Assembly (NCBI GenBank): GCA_910589015.1
Contig: CAJUSA010000008.1
Span: 78,659-99,550 of the forward strand
Reading direction: 5' to 3'
DNA from: an uncultured Christensenellaceae bacterium
Lineage (GTDB): Bacteria; Bacillota; Clostridia; Christensenellales; Borkfalkiaceae
DNA length: 20,892 nucleotides
Both the position numbers and the translations under genes were made by a program. Positions within the stretch are counted from its first letter, which is position 1. Each line of letters begins with the position of its first letter. Shown in pieces: positions 9,001-15,910 of the stretch. The notes under the pieces were generated by a model. The model saw nothing but the letters and a program-made list of their open reading frames with translations. It had not been told where the DNA came from and did not search any database.

Positions 9001-12000
9001 AGCGGTTCGGCTACCGTAACCGTTAAAAAAGCGCAAAACGATTGGATCGCGGGAAGCGCGCCTTACGACACGGTGAGCGCGAACTATAAGAACTTTAAGG
9101 AAAGCAACTTCCCCGCCGATCCCGCGCCGAAATTCGGCAAGGATTCGAGAAAATACGAATTGCGCACGGAAAGCGGCAACACGACCATTACCAAAGCGCT
9201 GCACGAGTATTTCAACGAGCAGAGAACGAGTAAGGTTGCGGGCGTGTATCAACTGTATACCGTCATCGAAGCCACGAACGATTACGAGGGCATCGAAAAA
9301 CTGACGCAGGTAACCGTGCTTTCGCAGGCAAGTCACTGGACGAACGAGTCCGAGTTGAGCTCCGAAGGCAAGATCACTTACGGCGGAAAGAGCTACGGCG
9401 ATACGTTTACCATCGTGGTGCCGTATATGGCAAGCATCGGCACGGGCGAAAGCGTCGTATATGAAACCAAGTACGCGGGCGCCGCGAAAGACGTGACGCT
9501 GCCCGATACGCATGAGGAACTTGCGGAATACTTCAAGACGCGCCGCAACGCGGGAACGTATACGATCACGGCGCGCTATACGAACGCCGACGAAGATATT
9601 TCCAACCTCGTGTATGAGATCACCGTCGGGATCGGCAAAGCGGAAATCAGCTGGGGCGATACCCGTCCCGAGGCAGTCGCGGGGTATCCCTATAACAACG
9701 TCACCATGAAGGTGCCTGCCGTGGCGGACCGTACGGTGCAGTATCAAGTCAACATCAACGGCGTTGTGACCATTCCGCCGATCGGCGAGGGCGAGAAATA
9801 CGATACGATCGTCGATTATCTTAACACGCTGCCCGTTGGCACGTACACGCTTACCTGCTCGGTTGCGGAAGACGAAAATTATACGGGGCTGAGCACGGAA
9901 ACGACCTTGATCATCACGAAAGCCTCGAACGCATGGGCGACGGTTGAGGGCAAGGATACGACGCCGCCTGCGTCTTACAGCTTAACGCGCGGCGACGCAT
10001 GCGCGCTTTCGGTGCCCGTCGCACAGCGTGGCACGGTGGTGTTCACGGTTTCGGGCGGCGGTCTTACTACCGACGCGCACCCTGCCGCCGCCGATTTGAA
10101 GAGCTATCTCGCAGGGCTGCCCGCAGGCATTTATACGCTTGTTTCCGAAGTGGCGGACGACGGCAACTATGCCGGCCTGCGCGCCGAAACGCGGTTTGAA
10201 ATGAAGAAACAGGAAAACGGTTGGAAAACCCGCCTTGACGCAACGTACAACCTTACTTGGTCGAAAGACGGCGTTTCCGTTCCCACGCCCGAGGCGCTCA
10301 AAAATAACGGCGCACTGCGTTTCGATATTCAGTCGCTTACCGAAGGCGTTTCGTTTACGCAGACGGGTTACACCGCGGCGCAGTACGAAGCCTGGTTAAA
10401 AACCGTGCAGGCGGCCGTATACCGCATCACATATTATGTGCCCGATACCGACGGCGATATCGAGGGCGTGACGGGGGAGACCGTCGTCACAATCAACAAA
10501 AAGGCAAACGCGTGGACGCAAGAGCCGAGCGAAACCGTGCTCAACTGGACGTACGGCGACGAGCAGACGCCGCTCGAGTTCAAGGCGGAATACGGCACCG
10601 ATCAAATCAAATATTATGTAAACGGCGTGGTGCTGAACGGAAATCTGATGAACGCGCTCAATACGCTTTCGGTCGGGGAATACACCGTGCGCGCAGAAAT
10701 CGAGGAATCGGAAAATTACCGCTCGCTCAGCAAAGACATAACGTTGAAGATCACGCAGGGCATGAACGGCTGGGCAAGCGAGCTTGCGATTTCGGGCTGG
10801 CAATGGGACGAAGACCTGACCGTCGTGAAGGGTTGGGCGGCGCCCAAACCGCTGCGCGGCGGCGTCGTCAACGTAACCGTGACAAAGGTCGGAACGGGCG
10901 AAGAGGTGTTCGCGTTCGCGCTGCGTTACTACTACGAGGACGACGGCACCGAAACGGACAACGCGGAGCTTTTGATCGCACGCCTTTGCGCGCTGAATGC
11001 GGGTTCGTATAAGATCAAGGCGGAAATCCCCGCGAGCATAAACTGGGGCGGCACGTTCGTCACCGAAAAAACGTTCGAGGTAAGCGCCAACGAAAACGCA
11101 TGGATCGGCGGCAATCCGACCGTTCAAGATTGGACTTACGGCAGTTCGCGCAACCTGCCTGCGGTGGGCGGCGTGAAATACGGCAGCGTGCAGGATATCC
11201 GTTACACATACTACTATAACGGCGCGGTCGTCAACGATTTCACCAAAGCGGGAACGTATACCTTTACGGCGGTCGTTGCGGCGTCGGCAGAAGGCAATTA
11301 TCCCGAATTAAAACACGAGGGCAGTTTCAAAGTCGAAAAAGCGCAGGGCGGTTGGCAGACCGCAGTGGGCATCACGCCCTGGACCTGGAACGAGTTCGAC
11401 GCGAATAAGAATCTGTTTGTCGGCGCGGCGGTTTCGGGCGGAAAAGTGACCTTTACCGTGAAGGACGCGCAGGGTCAGATCGTCGTCGAAGGGCTTGCAC
11501 CCGACAGCAACGGCGTCATCGCCGACGCGGCGAAATTAGCCGTTCTGAAGAATAAAGACATCATGCTTGCGGGAAATTATACTTACGAGGTAACTGCGGC
11601 GGAAACCGAAAATTACCTTGCCGAACGCGCGTCGGGCAGCTTTACGATCGCGCAGGCAACCAACCGCTGGCTGACCTATCCCCGCGTGAAAATGTGGGCG
11701 GAAAACCTGTGGTCGAGCGATAAGAACATGCCCGAGGTTGCGGCGCGTTACGGCGAAATCACGCTCACGATCACCGACGACAATGCGGACGTAAGCAAGA
11801 GGATCGTCTATTTCGAGGCGGTTTACAATGCCGACGGCACGATGAAGGGCACGGCGCGTATCAATAAACTGATCGAGGCCGCAGGCGGGAAGTATCTCAT
11901 TCACGGACGCGTTGCGGCGGACGCGGCGCGTTACGAGGGGCTTGACGATACGGCGCAGATCGAAGTCTTCCTTTCGAGCGAAGAGCGTCCCGTCAACTAC

Positions 12001-12873
12001 TGGGTCAAATATCCCAAGATCAGCGATTGGACGGCGGGCGAAGGGGCAGGGCCCGTGCTCGATCAGGCGGTTGCGTACCGTTCGAGCAAGATCGTGAAAA
12101 CCTATTACTACGTCGTAAACGGACAGAAGGGCGAACAGGTCCGCGAAAGCGAGATCAACGAAAAGGGTTATCCCACCCTTCCCGGCAAGTACATTCTCAA
12201 CGTCGTATCCACGTTCGAAAATTATGAATTCGACCGTCTGGAAGAGGATGTGGAATTTGAAATTTACAAGCGCATTATCGAGTGGACGGTCACGCCCAAC
12301 ATTGTCGACTGGGAACTGAGCGGCGAAGCAAGCAAGCCCGTTGCAACCATCAATTTCGGCGACGAGGCGGATAGCAAGGTGACGTTTGCTTACCGCCTGA
12401 GCACGCAGACCGACGCCGAGGCGGTAGCGACCCTTCCCACCGAGCCGGGTAGCTACGTCATGATCGTCACGGCAAGCGCTAAATACTGCGATTCGATTAC
12501 GGCATACGTCGATTTCAAAGTATCGCTTTCGAAAAATACCTGGATCGATATTCCCGTCATCGAGAACTGGTCGGAAGAGTTCGATCCGAGCGAGCCTCTG
12601 GGCAAAGCGCAATTCGGTACGGTAACGTACACCTATAAAAATGCGAAGGGCGAGATCCTCACCGAGAAACCCACGCAGGAAGGCACTTACATCATGTATG
12701 CTACGGTGGAACTTGCGGGATATGAAACGCTTACCGCCGAATACGAATTTACCATAACGCCCGCGTTCGATACGACGCTTCTGATTGTCGACATTGTGCT
12801 GGCGGGAATGGTGTGCGTCTTTACGGGAATCTGTATCTATTTTGCAATCAGGAGGTATAAAGAAAATGGTTAA
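3010..12873 (+). CDS. Giant membrane-anchored surface protein: leucine-rich repeats plus ~20 Ig-like repeats, 3287 aa
   Basis: A very large secreted protein, probably an adhesin or receptor; the function is inferred only. A signal peptide is clear: KIRKK, a hydrophobic core and VLA at 25-27. BspA-like (LRR_5) leucine-rich repeats follow at about 135-245 (e.g. LPDSVKTIGAEAFSNCNQLRDI) and 400-455. Next come beta-rich modules with YTGN motifs at 804 and 1181 and a more helical part at about 1025-1145. From 1254 to about 3255 there are about 20 tandem Trp-marked domains. The end is one membrane helix (about 3257-3280) and a positive tail RRYKENG, so the bulk lies outside the cell. No LPXTG was seen. 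ATG 2998 directly abuts AAGAGG, too close to use it, whereas ATG 3010 lies 12 nt after it; 2998 (3291 aa) remains possible. It is first in a three-gene operon and overlaps the next gene by 8 nt. Confidence 0.93.
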   Translation: MVKIRKKIILLTAILLTVFLGVGAVLAFPHLNFDSAGAETTVTTAAQGKVSLKELCLRHDVVEAVLPDGYSDSGLNELVAEGKLVVSSTKYKMEGGKLLGYDATTAALGQKVLLVLPANVTEINASDSDIGGVRVFRKLKSNVTGIAFAGNSIASIPAKCFQEFSNLRFAVLPDSVKTIGAEAFSNCNQLRDIVMPGVTSIESKAFETNTALLHVSLPDGIADSGVAAEAFLNAANLRDVEKPIAVSESKFPAAMNFYTSASRKSYLYVMESFSMGAPTTASSSQNDRDTSSKRNINHSLAFYYNMRLTDTLATAGGAAAYQPNKWYFTGLDGAEDKQLDFEWAETTEYHFPATLDLTAARENITYDFLGADGTKYVNTFTGDTTVTEYDIAKAACYNVSFTRIFLPEGDTVKIVGDWAFYGSQTTVANIPSSVNTIGQSAFRQSHRNWGGSNGKNSTVYIGKQKGTELKIGNYAFALGLAWGFCPTTAPSAPITNATRRFVFADSEAYLDELGVQDASASVPNVSAAKTVLDKKYNTGGDATITYTFKTPVYTAVVNGEAQDKKLIGYRLYNNEFRFTMDDDQSWTAKPADTLALPVLDGFKKNVWYQSAEALSAPTESNRVDENFTYINEQLKTAPRYGKVSEIVLYTKLIGAPAVTQPITREFSEEISQSPDAALSLNTGENAANYNVTLKSFTPVVGSAAERAFVHDAGTYSLRVNLNPRWGEWDTAAHDHVYTVTVTRAEIDLGDPDNLPEFVIEGGSPLGGSGDGTSLYRYIDGWYLYAKSTGEPESTKSVLNAYARYTGNPITITADTTGLRYGVRADSSSAVTETRSRENLAGFTFDMKDPNYVFSYREHDGAAAILSKLGVSYGNLSLGQSGLTSVSVSKYWYIVMQQNWLIDSNAVGGSEEQFNLLTKDGVPVSSFEYESVFGEDSAQIAVHIPKIARGPEDTAINFTLTCEDGTAITKGETPVSELSKYINAAMPAGTYTVRIMAGEVNDGTTVLPAITDIVRITVTSGTLDTAAIEELLTGKDFEHLYERNAVHMYDADTQEQLRALMQKLNAKLNTVRKALNGANDVSVWGGAEYDRYYNELAVTYNLDRLQTSEYFTVAQLRESYADKAPIEVGQYVVYYALSALNYLSVGGESAGGARRNYTFDTTIFRELSTNGLLASSVEELSYTGNTLQPAVNYNPYYRHEFPDAEYVNKGTHTVTFTITDPILTRWSQENVPDNVRIEGNVATLTFEILAATNTWTVTPQIPSWSFYGFDASIHRISSTLRFGDSAVMFRIEKEGVGFVGKDGKIIPYGNVTADNVLEFTVDEEGRVGDAVAAILNALKPDTYRLYSTVSNYENGNVVGFTTAESARNLIIISKAANRWTTSPNVVRWNWREYNKTKNLISGTPLYLNVADLTGLKVKFTVLDANKKALAGLIGFTLDDGLVDDTVAAILENLSANVNGTYYLLATVEDTEYYAGLNTYVLPDGVTEVEAGFDFTSFNLNLAPFDVAKANNYWETSPGMTGWQYNAYTAESNFIAGDPKFLAEGEKVVYYVYKSKVQPTYGQALTDEDVTFTDIAAAQQYLLSRKVDSYWFVAHVDGTDDFTELTAYISFNVVQNVTNAWITPPSITGWVYGAFNASSVSAGEATFGTENAKYTVSVSESGVAGFIDLGFEDLTKKLKDLDAGTYRLTVVCADNVEDAALANFNAATRMLDFVVAQAENEWQISPSITGWTWNDTAHEPVEGVTKYPNGGISGVYYKADSDGSLGEQVDGVPTLAGLYAYVTTAAASKNYKEITHTAHFTVAQLQNTWTTEPETTLSWTWGDEVASTIKLVGAAALKGTPKYTIRSDAWENAKEYAQADIQEALQQLGAGTYSVVVTVEGSETTFSGLSATTSLTVSKATLSWKDGTAPADATWAWDAADSAKTFVTPLVQGAVEGEEVSVSYKVVYTNVAGDATETKEFTQKTLADLEAFLKDKSVGAHAGTYVITIAATDPNYFDFSGSATVTVKKAQNDWIAGSAPYDTVSANYKNFKESNFPADPAPKFGKDSRKYELRTESGNTTITKALHEYFNEQRTSKVAGVYQLYTVIEATNDYEGIEKLTQVTVLSQASHWTNESELSSEGKITYGGKSYGDTFTIVVPYMASIGTGESVVYETKYAGAAKDVTLPDTHEELAEYFKTRRNAGTYTITARYTNADEDISNLVYEITVGIGKAEISWGDTRPEAVAGYPYNNVTMKVPAVADRTVQYQVNINGVVTIPPIGEGEKYDTIVDYLNTLPVGTYTLTCSVAEDENYTGLSTETTLIITKASNAWATVEGKDTTPPASYSLTRGDACALSVPVAQRGTVVFTVSGGGLTTDAHPAAADLKSYLAGLPAGIYTLVSEVADDGNYAGLRAETRFEMKKQENGWKTRLDATYNLTWSKDGVSVPTPEALKNNGALRFDIQSLTEGVSFTQTGYTAAQYEAWLKTVQAAVYRITYYVPDTDGDIEGVTGETVVTINKKANAWTQEPSETVLNWTYGDEQTPLEFKAEYGTDQIKYYVNGVVLNGNLMNALNTLSVGEYTVRAEIEESENYRSLSKDITLKITQGMNGWASELAISGWQWDEDLTVVKGWAAPKPLRGGVVNVTVTKVGTGEEVFAFALRYYYEDDGTETDNAELLIARLCALNAGSYKIKAEIPASINWGGTFVTEKTFEVSANENAWIGGNPTVQDWTYGSSRNLPAVGGVKYGSVQDIRYTYYYNGAVVNDFTKAGTYTFTAVVAASAEGNYPELKHEGSFKVEKAQGGWQTAVGITPWTWNEFDANKNLFVGAAVSGGKVTFTVKDAQGQIVVEGLAPDSNGVIADAAKLAVLKNKDIMLAGNYTYEVTAAETENYLAERASGSFTIAQATNRWLTYPRVKMWAENLWSSDKNMPEVAARYGEITLTITDDNADVSKRIVYFEAVYNADGTMKGTARINKLIEAAGGKYLIHGRVAADAARYEGLDDTAQIEVFLSSEERPVNYWVKYPKISDWTAGEGAGPVLDQAVAYRSSKIVKTYYYVVNGQKGEQVRESEINEKGYPTLPGKYILNVVSTFENYEFDRLEEDVEFEIYKRIIEWTVTPNIVDWELSGEASKPVATINFGDEADSKVTFAYRLSTQTDAEAVATLPTEPGSYVMIVTASAKYCDSITAYVDFKVSLSKNTWIDIPVIENWSEEFDPSEPLGKAQFGTVTYTYKNAKGEILTEKPTQEGTYIMYATVELAGYETLTAEYEFTITPAFDTTLLIVDIVLAGMVCVFTGICIYFAIRRYKENG
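6757..12765 (+). repeat. About 20 tandem Ig-like protein repeats within the giant gene
   Basis: Each unit opens with N-x-W, usually followed by P-x-[IV]-x-x-W-x-[YW]-[GND], and ends near an A/PGTY-x-(hydrophobic) strand and a y/NY-x-x-L motif. The opening Trp codons are at 6769, 7141, 7543, 7864, 8167, 8428, 8713, 9043, 9337, 9652, 9934, 10222, 10513, 10771, 11101, 11353, 11668, 12001, 12283 and 12541. Units are thus 84-134 aa, typical of a beta-sandwich. The second Trp is missing in the units starting at 9043, 9337, 9652 and 9934. The DNA copies look well diverged, so this is an old array, not a fresh duplication. Confidence 0.85.
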
Positions 12874-13738
12874 TGTATTGCTTATGTCGCGGAACACGAT
12901 TATGCTGCTGAGTCTTATGATCGCGCTTATCGTATTTCTGGTTCTGCTCACGGTGCTCGGGATCGTGTTCATCGTCGCGCTGAGAAAGCGCGCGCCCGTC
13001 ATCAAAGTGGTGATGGCGCCGCCCGCCGCGCAACCCGCACCCGCGCCGCAAGGCGAACAGATGGTGATGGACGGTGTGGAACCGCCCGCGGAAGAACCCG
13101 AAGCGGAACCCGAGGAAGAGGACGACGAACCCGAGGCGGAACCCGAAGAGGAAAGCTCTTCCTATGTTACCGAAGGCAAAGACCGCGTGCATTACGACCG
13201 CAGTTTTACCGCCAAGATCATTCAGCTTAAAGACGATTCCAAAGAGTGGTATACGCAGGTCAAAAACGAACTGCTTTCCTATCAGAAGGTCAAAGACCGC
13301 ATGAGCTGGAAGAAAGAGACCTTCCGCCTGGGCAGAGAGGCGATCGCCCGCTTTGTCGTGCGCGGAAAAACGCTCTGTTTGTTGCTCGCCGTCGAACCCG
13401 CAGGCTTTACGGGAACGAAATTCACGGTCGAGGACGTTTCGGCAGTCGCGTCCACGGCGGATACCCCCTGCTTATACCGTATCAAGAGCGCGCGCCGCGC
13501 GAAATACGCAAAAGAGCTCATCAACGCCGTCATGAAAGAACTTGGCATCAAAAAAGATCCCAACTTCGAACCGCAGGACTATTACGTCCCTTATGAGGGA
13601 ACGATGGGCTTAATGGAACGCGGGCTGGTGAAACGCGTCGTAACCAACTCTACCCGCACCTTCGAGATTCGCGAGGTGAGCGATGCGCAGGCGGAAGCGG
13701 CGGCGTCGCAGGACGATAACGGCACGGAAAGCAAATAA
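12866..13738 (+). CDS. Single-pass membrane protein with acidic Pro/Glu linker and cytoplasmic domain, 290 aa
   Basis: Function unknown. Residues 13-39 form one membrane helix, followed by RKR, which predicts that the rest is cytoplasmic. Residues 50-97 are a low-complexity linker rich in Pro, Ala and Glu (PAEEPEAEPEEEDDEPEAEP). A folded domain follows at about 108-230: YDRSFTAKIIQLKDDSKEWY, then ELLSYQKVKDRMSWKKETF, then VVRGKTLCLLLAV and CLYRIKSARRAKYAKELI. I recall similar domains in clostridial hypothetical proteins but cannot name a family. The ATG at 12866 sits 10 nt after AGGAGG (12850-12855) and overlaps the end of the giant gene by 8 nt, so the two are probably translationally coupled. 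An upstream in-frame ATG at 12785 would read through the giant gene's membrane-helix codons and lacks a comparable site. The protein may work with the giant protein's short cytoplasmic tail (inference). Confidence 0.88.
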   Translation: MVNVLLMSRNTIMLLSLMIALIVFLVLLTVLGIVFIVALRKRAPVIKVVMAPPAAQPAPAPQGEQMVMDGVEPPAEEPEAEPEEEDDEPEAEPEEESSSYVTEGKDRVHYDRSFTAKIIQLKDDSKEWYTQVKNELLSYQKVKDRMSWKKETFRLGREAIARFVVRGKTLCLLLAVEPAGFTGTKFTVEDVSAVASTADTPCLYRIKSARRAKYAKELINAVMKELGIKKDPNFEPQDYYVPYEGTMGLMERGLVKRVVTNSTRTFEIREVSDAQAEAAASQDDNGTESK

Positions 13739-13751
13739 GAGGTGAATGATT

Positions 13752-13982
13752 ATGTCGAAGAAAAGTGATTTGAAAAGAGCGATCGCCGATACCGAAAAGG
13801 AAATCGAGGCTTTGGAAAAAAAGCGCGCTCGTTCGCAATCGGTCTTACTTTCCGCAATCGTTTCGAAAACCGAGCCGAACCCCACCGACGTGGAATATTT
13901 CCGCGTGTTTACCGCGCTCATCGATGAAAGACGGCAGGCTTTGCGTCAGTTGATGGAAGAACTCGAAAATCTCAAAAAGTAA
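13752..13982 (+). CDS. Small coiled-coil protein, 76 aa
   Basis: A short soluble protein of unknown function with no signal peptide or membrane segment. Two charged helices are visible: residues 4-38 (LKRAIADTEKEIEALEKKRARSQSVLL) and 45-76 (VEYFRVFTALIDERRQALRQLMEELENLKK), joined by an EPNPTD turn. The heptad-like spacing of Leu, Ile and Ala suggests a helical hairpin or coiled coil. AAGAGGTG at 13737-13744 is 7 nt before the ATG at 13752; another in-frame ATG at 13746 is too close to that site. The gene begins 13 nt after the previous stop and is the last of the operon, ahead of a strong terminator. It could be a cytoplasmic partner of the 290-aa protein, which is inference from position alone. 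Confidence 0.8.
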   Translation: MSKKSDLKRAIADTEKEIEALEKKRARSQSVLLSAIVSKTEPNPTDVEYFRVFTALIDERRQALRQLMEELENLKK

Positions 13983-13989
13983 CAGACAG

Positions 13990-14017
13990 ACGGACGCGCC
14001 GCAGCGCGTCCGTTTTT
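13990..14017 (+). terminator. Intrinsic terminator of the giant-protein operon
   Basis: A perfect 10-bp stem ACGGACGCGC/GCGCGTCCGT (13990-13999 and 14004-14013) closes a CGCA loop and runs into TTTTT. It starts 7 nt after the stop codon of the 76-aa gene. Confidence 0.95.
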
Positions 14018-14068
14018 CTGCGGCAGGGCAAATCGTTAAAATTTTTTGAAAAAGTTAAGGACAAGCCC

Positions 14069-14097
14069 TTGTCTTTCATGCGGAATTATGGTAAAAT
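14069..14097 (+). promoter_or_regulatory. Promoter of the Fe-S scaffold/GGGtGRT operon
   Basis: TTGTCT (14069-14074), a 17-bp spacer, then TGG-TAAAAT (14089-14097), an extended -10 form. The ribosome binding site and start codon follow within about 36 nt. The leader is short, with no hairpin seen. Confidence 0.75.
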
Positions 14098-14132
14098 ATA
14101 TCAGGATTTCAAATATTTATGGAGGATAACAT

Positions 14133-14834
14133 ATGCAATATTCACGCGAAGTGGAAGAAATGTATTGCGTAGCCAAAGGACCGAAGCACGATCCCGCGCC
14201 CATTCCCGAAGAGGGCAAGTGGGTTTGCGCAAAACAGATCACGGACATCAGCGGCTTTACGCACGGCGTCGGTTGGTGCGCCCCGCAACAGGGGGCTTGC
14301 AAGCTCTCGCTCAACGTTAAGGGCGGCGTCATTCAGGAGGCGCTCGTCGAGACGATCGGCTGCTCGGGCATGACCCATTCGGCGGCGATGGCGGCGGAAA
14401 TTCTGCCTCATAAAACCATTCTCGAAGCGCTCAATACCGACCTTGTTTGCGACGCGATCAACACCGCAATGCGCGAGTTGTTTTTACAGATCGTTTACGG
14501 CAGAACGCAGTCGGCGTTTTCCGACGACGGTCTTACGGTGGGCGCAGGGCTCGAAGATCTGGGCAAGGGACTGCGTTCGCAGGTCGGTACGATGTACGGC
14601 ACGGCGAAAAAAGGCGTGCGCTATCTCGAAATGGCGGAAGGTTACGTTACCCGCCTTGCGCTCGATAAGAACGACGAGGTAATCGGCTACGAGTTCGTTT
14701 CGCTCGGTAAAATGACCGATTTCATCAAAAAGGGAATCGAGCCGAACGAAGCATGGACGAAGGCGATGGGGCACTACGGCAGATTCACGCAGGAACAGGG
14801 CGCGGTGAAGTACATCGACCCTCGTAAGGAATAA
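14133..14834 (+). CDS. NifU/IscU-like iron-sulfur cluster assembly scaffold protein, 233 aa
   Basis: A divergent member of the NifU N-terminal/IscU scaffold family, on which Fe-S clusters are thought to be built before transfer. Two Cys motifs correspond to IscU ligand regions: GACKLSLNV (C56) and TIGCSGMTHSAAMAAEIL (C77). C106 in LVCDAI is a likely third ligand, and C12, C32 and C49 are extra. At 233 residues it is much longer than IscU (about 130), with an added C-terminal half (about 135-233) that I do not recognise. GGAGG at 14121-14125 lies 7 nt before the ATG. It is first in an operon with the GGGtGRT gene, 11 nt downstream; this pairing is recurrent in anaerobic Clostridia as far as I recall. 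No iscS/sufS desulfurase is nearby, so the sulfur donor must be encoded elsewhere. The family call is firm; an actual scaffold role is inferred. Confidence 0.88.
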   Translation: MQYSREVEEMYCVAKGPKHDPAPIPEEGKWVCAKQITDISGFTHGVGWCAPQQGACKLSLNVKGGVIQEALVETIGCSGMTHSAAMAAEILPHKTILEALNTDLVCDAINTAMRELFLQIVYGRTQSAFSDDGLTVGAGLEDLGKGLRSQVGTMYGTAKKGVRYLEMAEGYVTRLALDKNDEVIGYEFVSLGKMTDFIKKGIEPNEAWTKAMGHYGRFTQEQGAVKYIDPRKE

Positions 14835-14845
14835 GGAGGCGCGAC

Positions 14846-15850
14846 ATGGCTTTGTTTGAAGGTTATGAAAGAAGAATCGAAAAAATCAACTCCGTGCTCA
14901 AAGAGTACGGCATCAAATCGGTGGAAGAATGCCGCGATATCTGCCTTGCAAAGGGCGTAGACTGCGATAAAATCGTGCGCGGTACGCAACCCATCTGTTT
15001 CGAAAACGCCGTCTGGGCTTACACCGTCGGCGCGGCGATCGCCATCAAAAAGGGCTGCAAGAAAGCGGCGGACGCCGCGGCGGCGATCGGCATCGGGTTG
15101 CAGTCGTTCTGCATTCCCGGATCGGTTGCCGAAAACAGAAAAGTCGGACTCGGTCACGGCAATTTAGGCGAAATGCTCTTGTCCGAATCGACCGACTGTT
15201 TCTGCTTCCTTGCGGGGCACGAAAGTTTTGCGGCGGCGGAAGGTGCAATTTCCATCGCAATGAACGCAAATAAAGTGCGTAAAAATCCTTTGCGCGTCAT
15301 TCTCAACGGCTTGGGCAAAGACGCCGCGTATATCATTTCGCGCATCAACGGATTCACCTATTGCGAAACGACGTTCGATCCCTATACGGAAACGGTTACG
15401 GTCACGAAGGAGATCGCTTATTCCGACGGACCGCGCGCAAAAGTGCGTTGCTACGGCGCGGATAACGTGCCCGAAGGCGTTGCGATCATGCGGCTTGAAA
15501 AGGTCGGCGTTTCGATCACGGGCAATTCCACGAACCCCACGCGTTTTCAGCATCCCGTTGCGGGAACGTATAAAAAGTGGTGCAACGAGAACGGCGTGAA
15601 GTATTTCTCGGTGGCATCGGGCGGCGGCACGGGCAGAACCCTTCACCCCGACAACATGGCGGCAGGCCCTTCGTCGTACGGCATGACCGATACGATGGGA
15701 CGCATGCATTCCGACGCGCAATTTGCGGGCAGCTCTTCCGTTCCCGCGCACGTCGAAATGATGGGCTTGATCGGTATGGGCAACAACCCCATGGTCGGCG
15801 CAACGGTCGCAGTAGCCGTTGCCGTTCAGGAAGGCATGAGCAAGAAATAA
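14846..15850 (+). CDS. GGGtGRT family protein, 334 aa
   Basis: A member of the family named for its GGGtGRT motif, here GGGTGRT at 259-265 within SVASGGGTGRTLHPDN. It has no proven biochemical function. The protein looks cytoplasmic, with no signal peptide or membrane helix. It has glycine- and alanine-rich stretches (VGAAIAIKKG 61-70, AADAAAAIGIGLQSF 74-88, GATVAVAVAVQEG 318-330) and ten Cys residues, including C118 and C120 as CFC. GGAGG at 14835-14839 stands 6 nt before the ATG, and the 11-nt gap to the upstream scaffold gene implies co-translation. The constant pairing with a NifU-like protein points to an Fe-S protein or a client of the scaffold, but which one is not visible in the sequence. 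The start agrees with a typical MALFEGYERRI N-terminus. Confidence 0.9.
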   Translation: MALFEGYERRIEKINSVLKEYGIKSVEECRDICLAKGVDCDKIVRGTQPICFENAVWAYTVGAAIAIKKGCKKAADAAAAIGIGLQSFCIPGSVAENRKVGLGHGNLGEMLLSESTDCFCFLAGHESFAAAEGAISIAMNANKVRKNPLRVILNGLGKDAAYIISRINGFTYCETTFDPYTETVTVTKEIAYSDGPRAKVRCYGADNVPEGVAIMRLEKVGVSITGNSTNPTRFQHPVAGTYKKWCNENGVKYFSVASGGGTGRTLHPDNMAAGPSSYGMTDTMGRMHSDAQFAGSSSVPAHVEMMGLIGMGNNPMVGATVAVAVAVQEGMSKK

Positions 15851-15864
15851 TTTGAGGACAGATA

Positions 15865-15900
15865 AAAAAGAGGTTTCCGAGTATTCGGAAACCTCTTTTT
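15865..15900. terminator. Bidirectional terminator between GGGtGRT gene and gpsA
   Basis: A perfect 16-bp inverted repeat (15865-15880 and 15885-15900, core AGAGGTTTCCGA/TCGGAAACCTCT) with a GTAT loop and A5/T5 ends. It serves both convergent transcripts. Confidence 0.95.
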
Positions 15901-15910
15901 ATTCGCTTTT

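Noticed and set aside
12785..12865. Upstream start for the 290-aa protein
   Set aside because: It would overlap the giant protein's membrane-helix codons. AGGAGG at 12850-12855 clearly serves the ATG at 12866.
12760..12873. LPXTG sortase signal on the giant protein
   Set aside because: No LPXTG-like motif precedes the C-terminal helix; the protein appears membrane-anchored instead.
11536..13005. 489-codon open frame on the minus strand
   Set aside because: It is opposite the Trp-repeat region and the next gene's start, with no recognisable protein features. It is a shadow frame.
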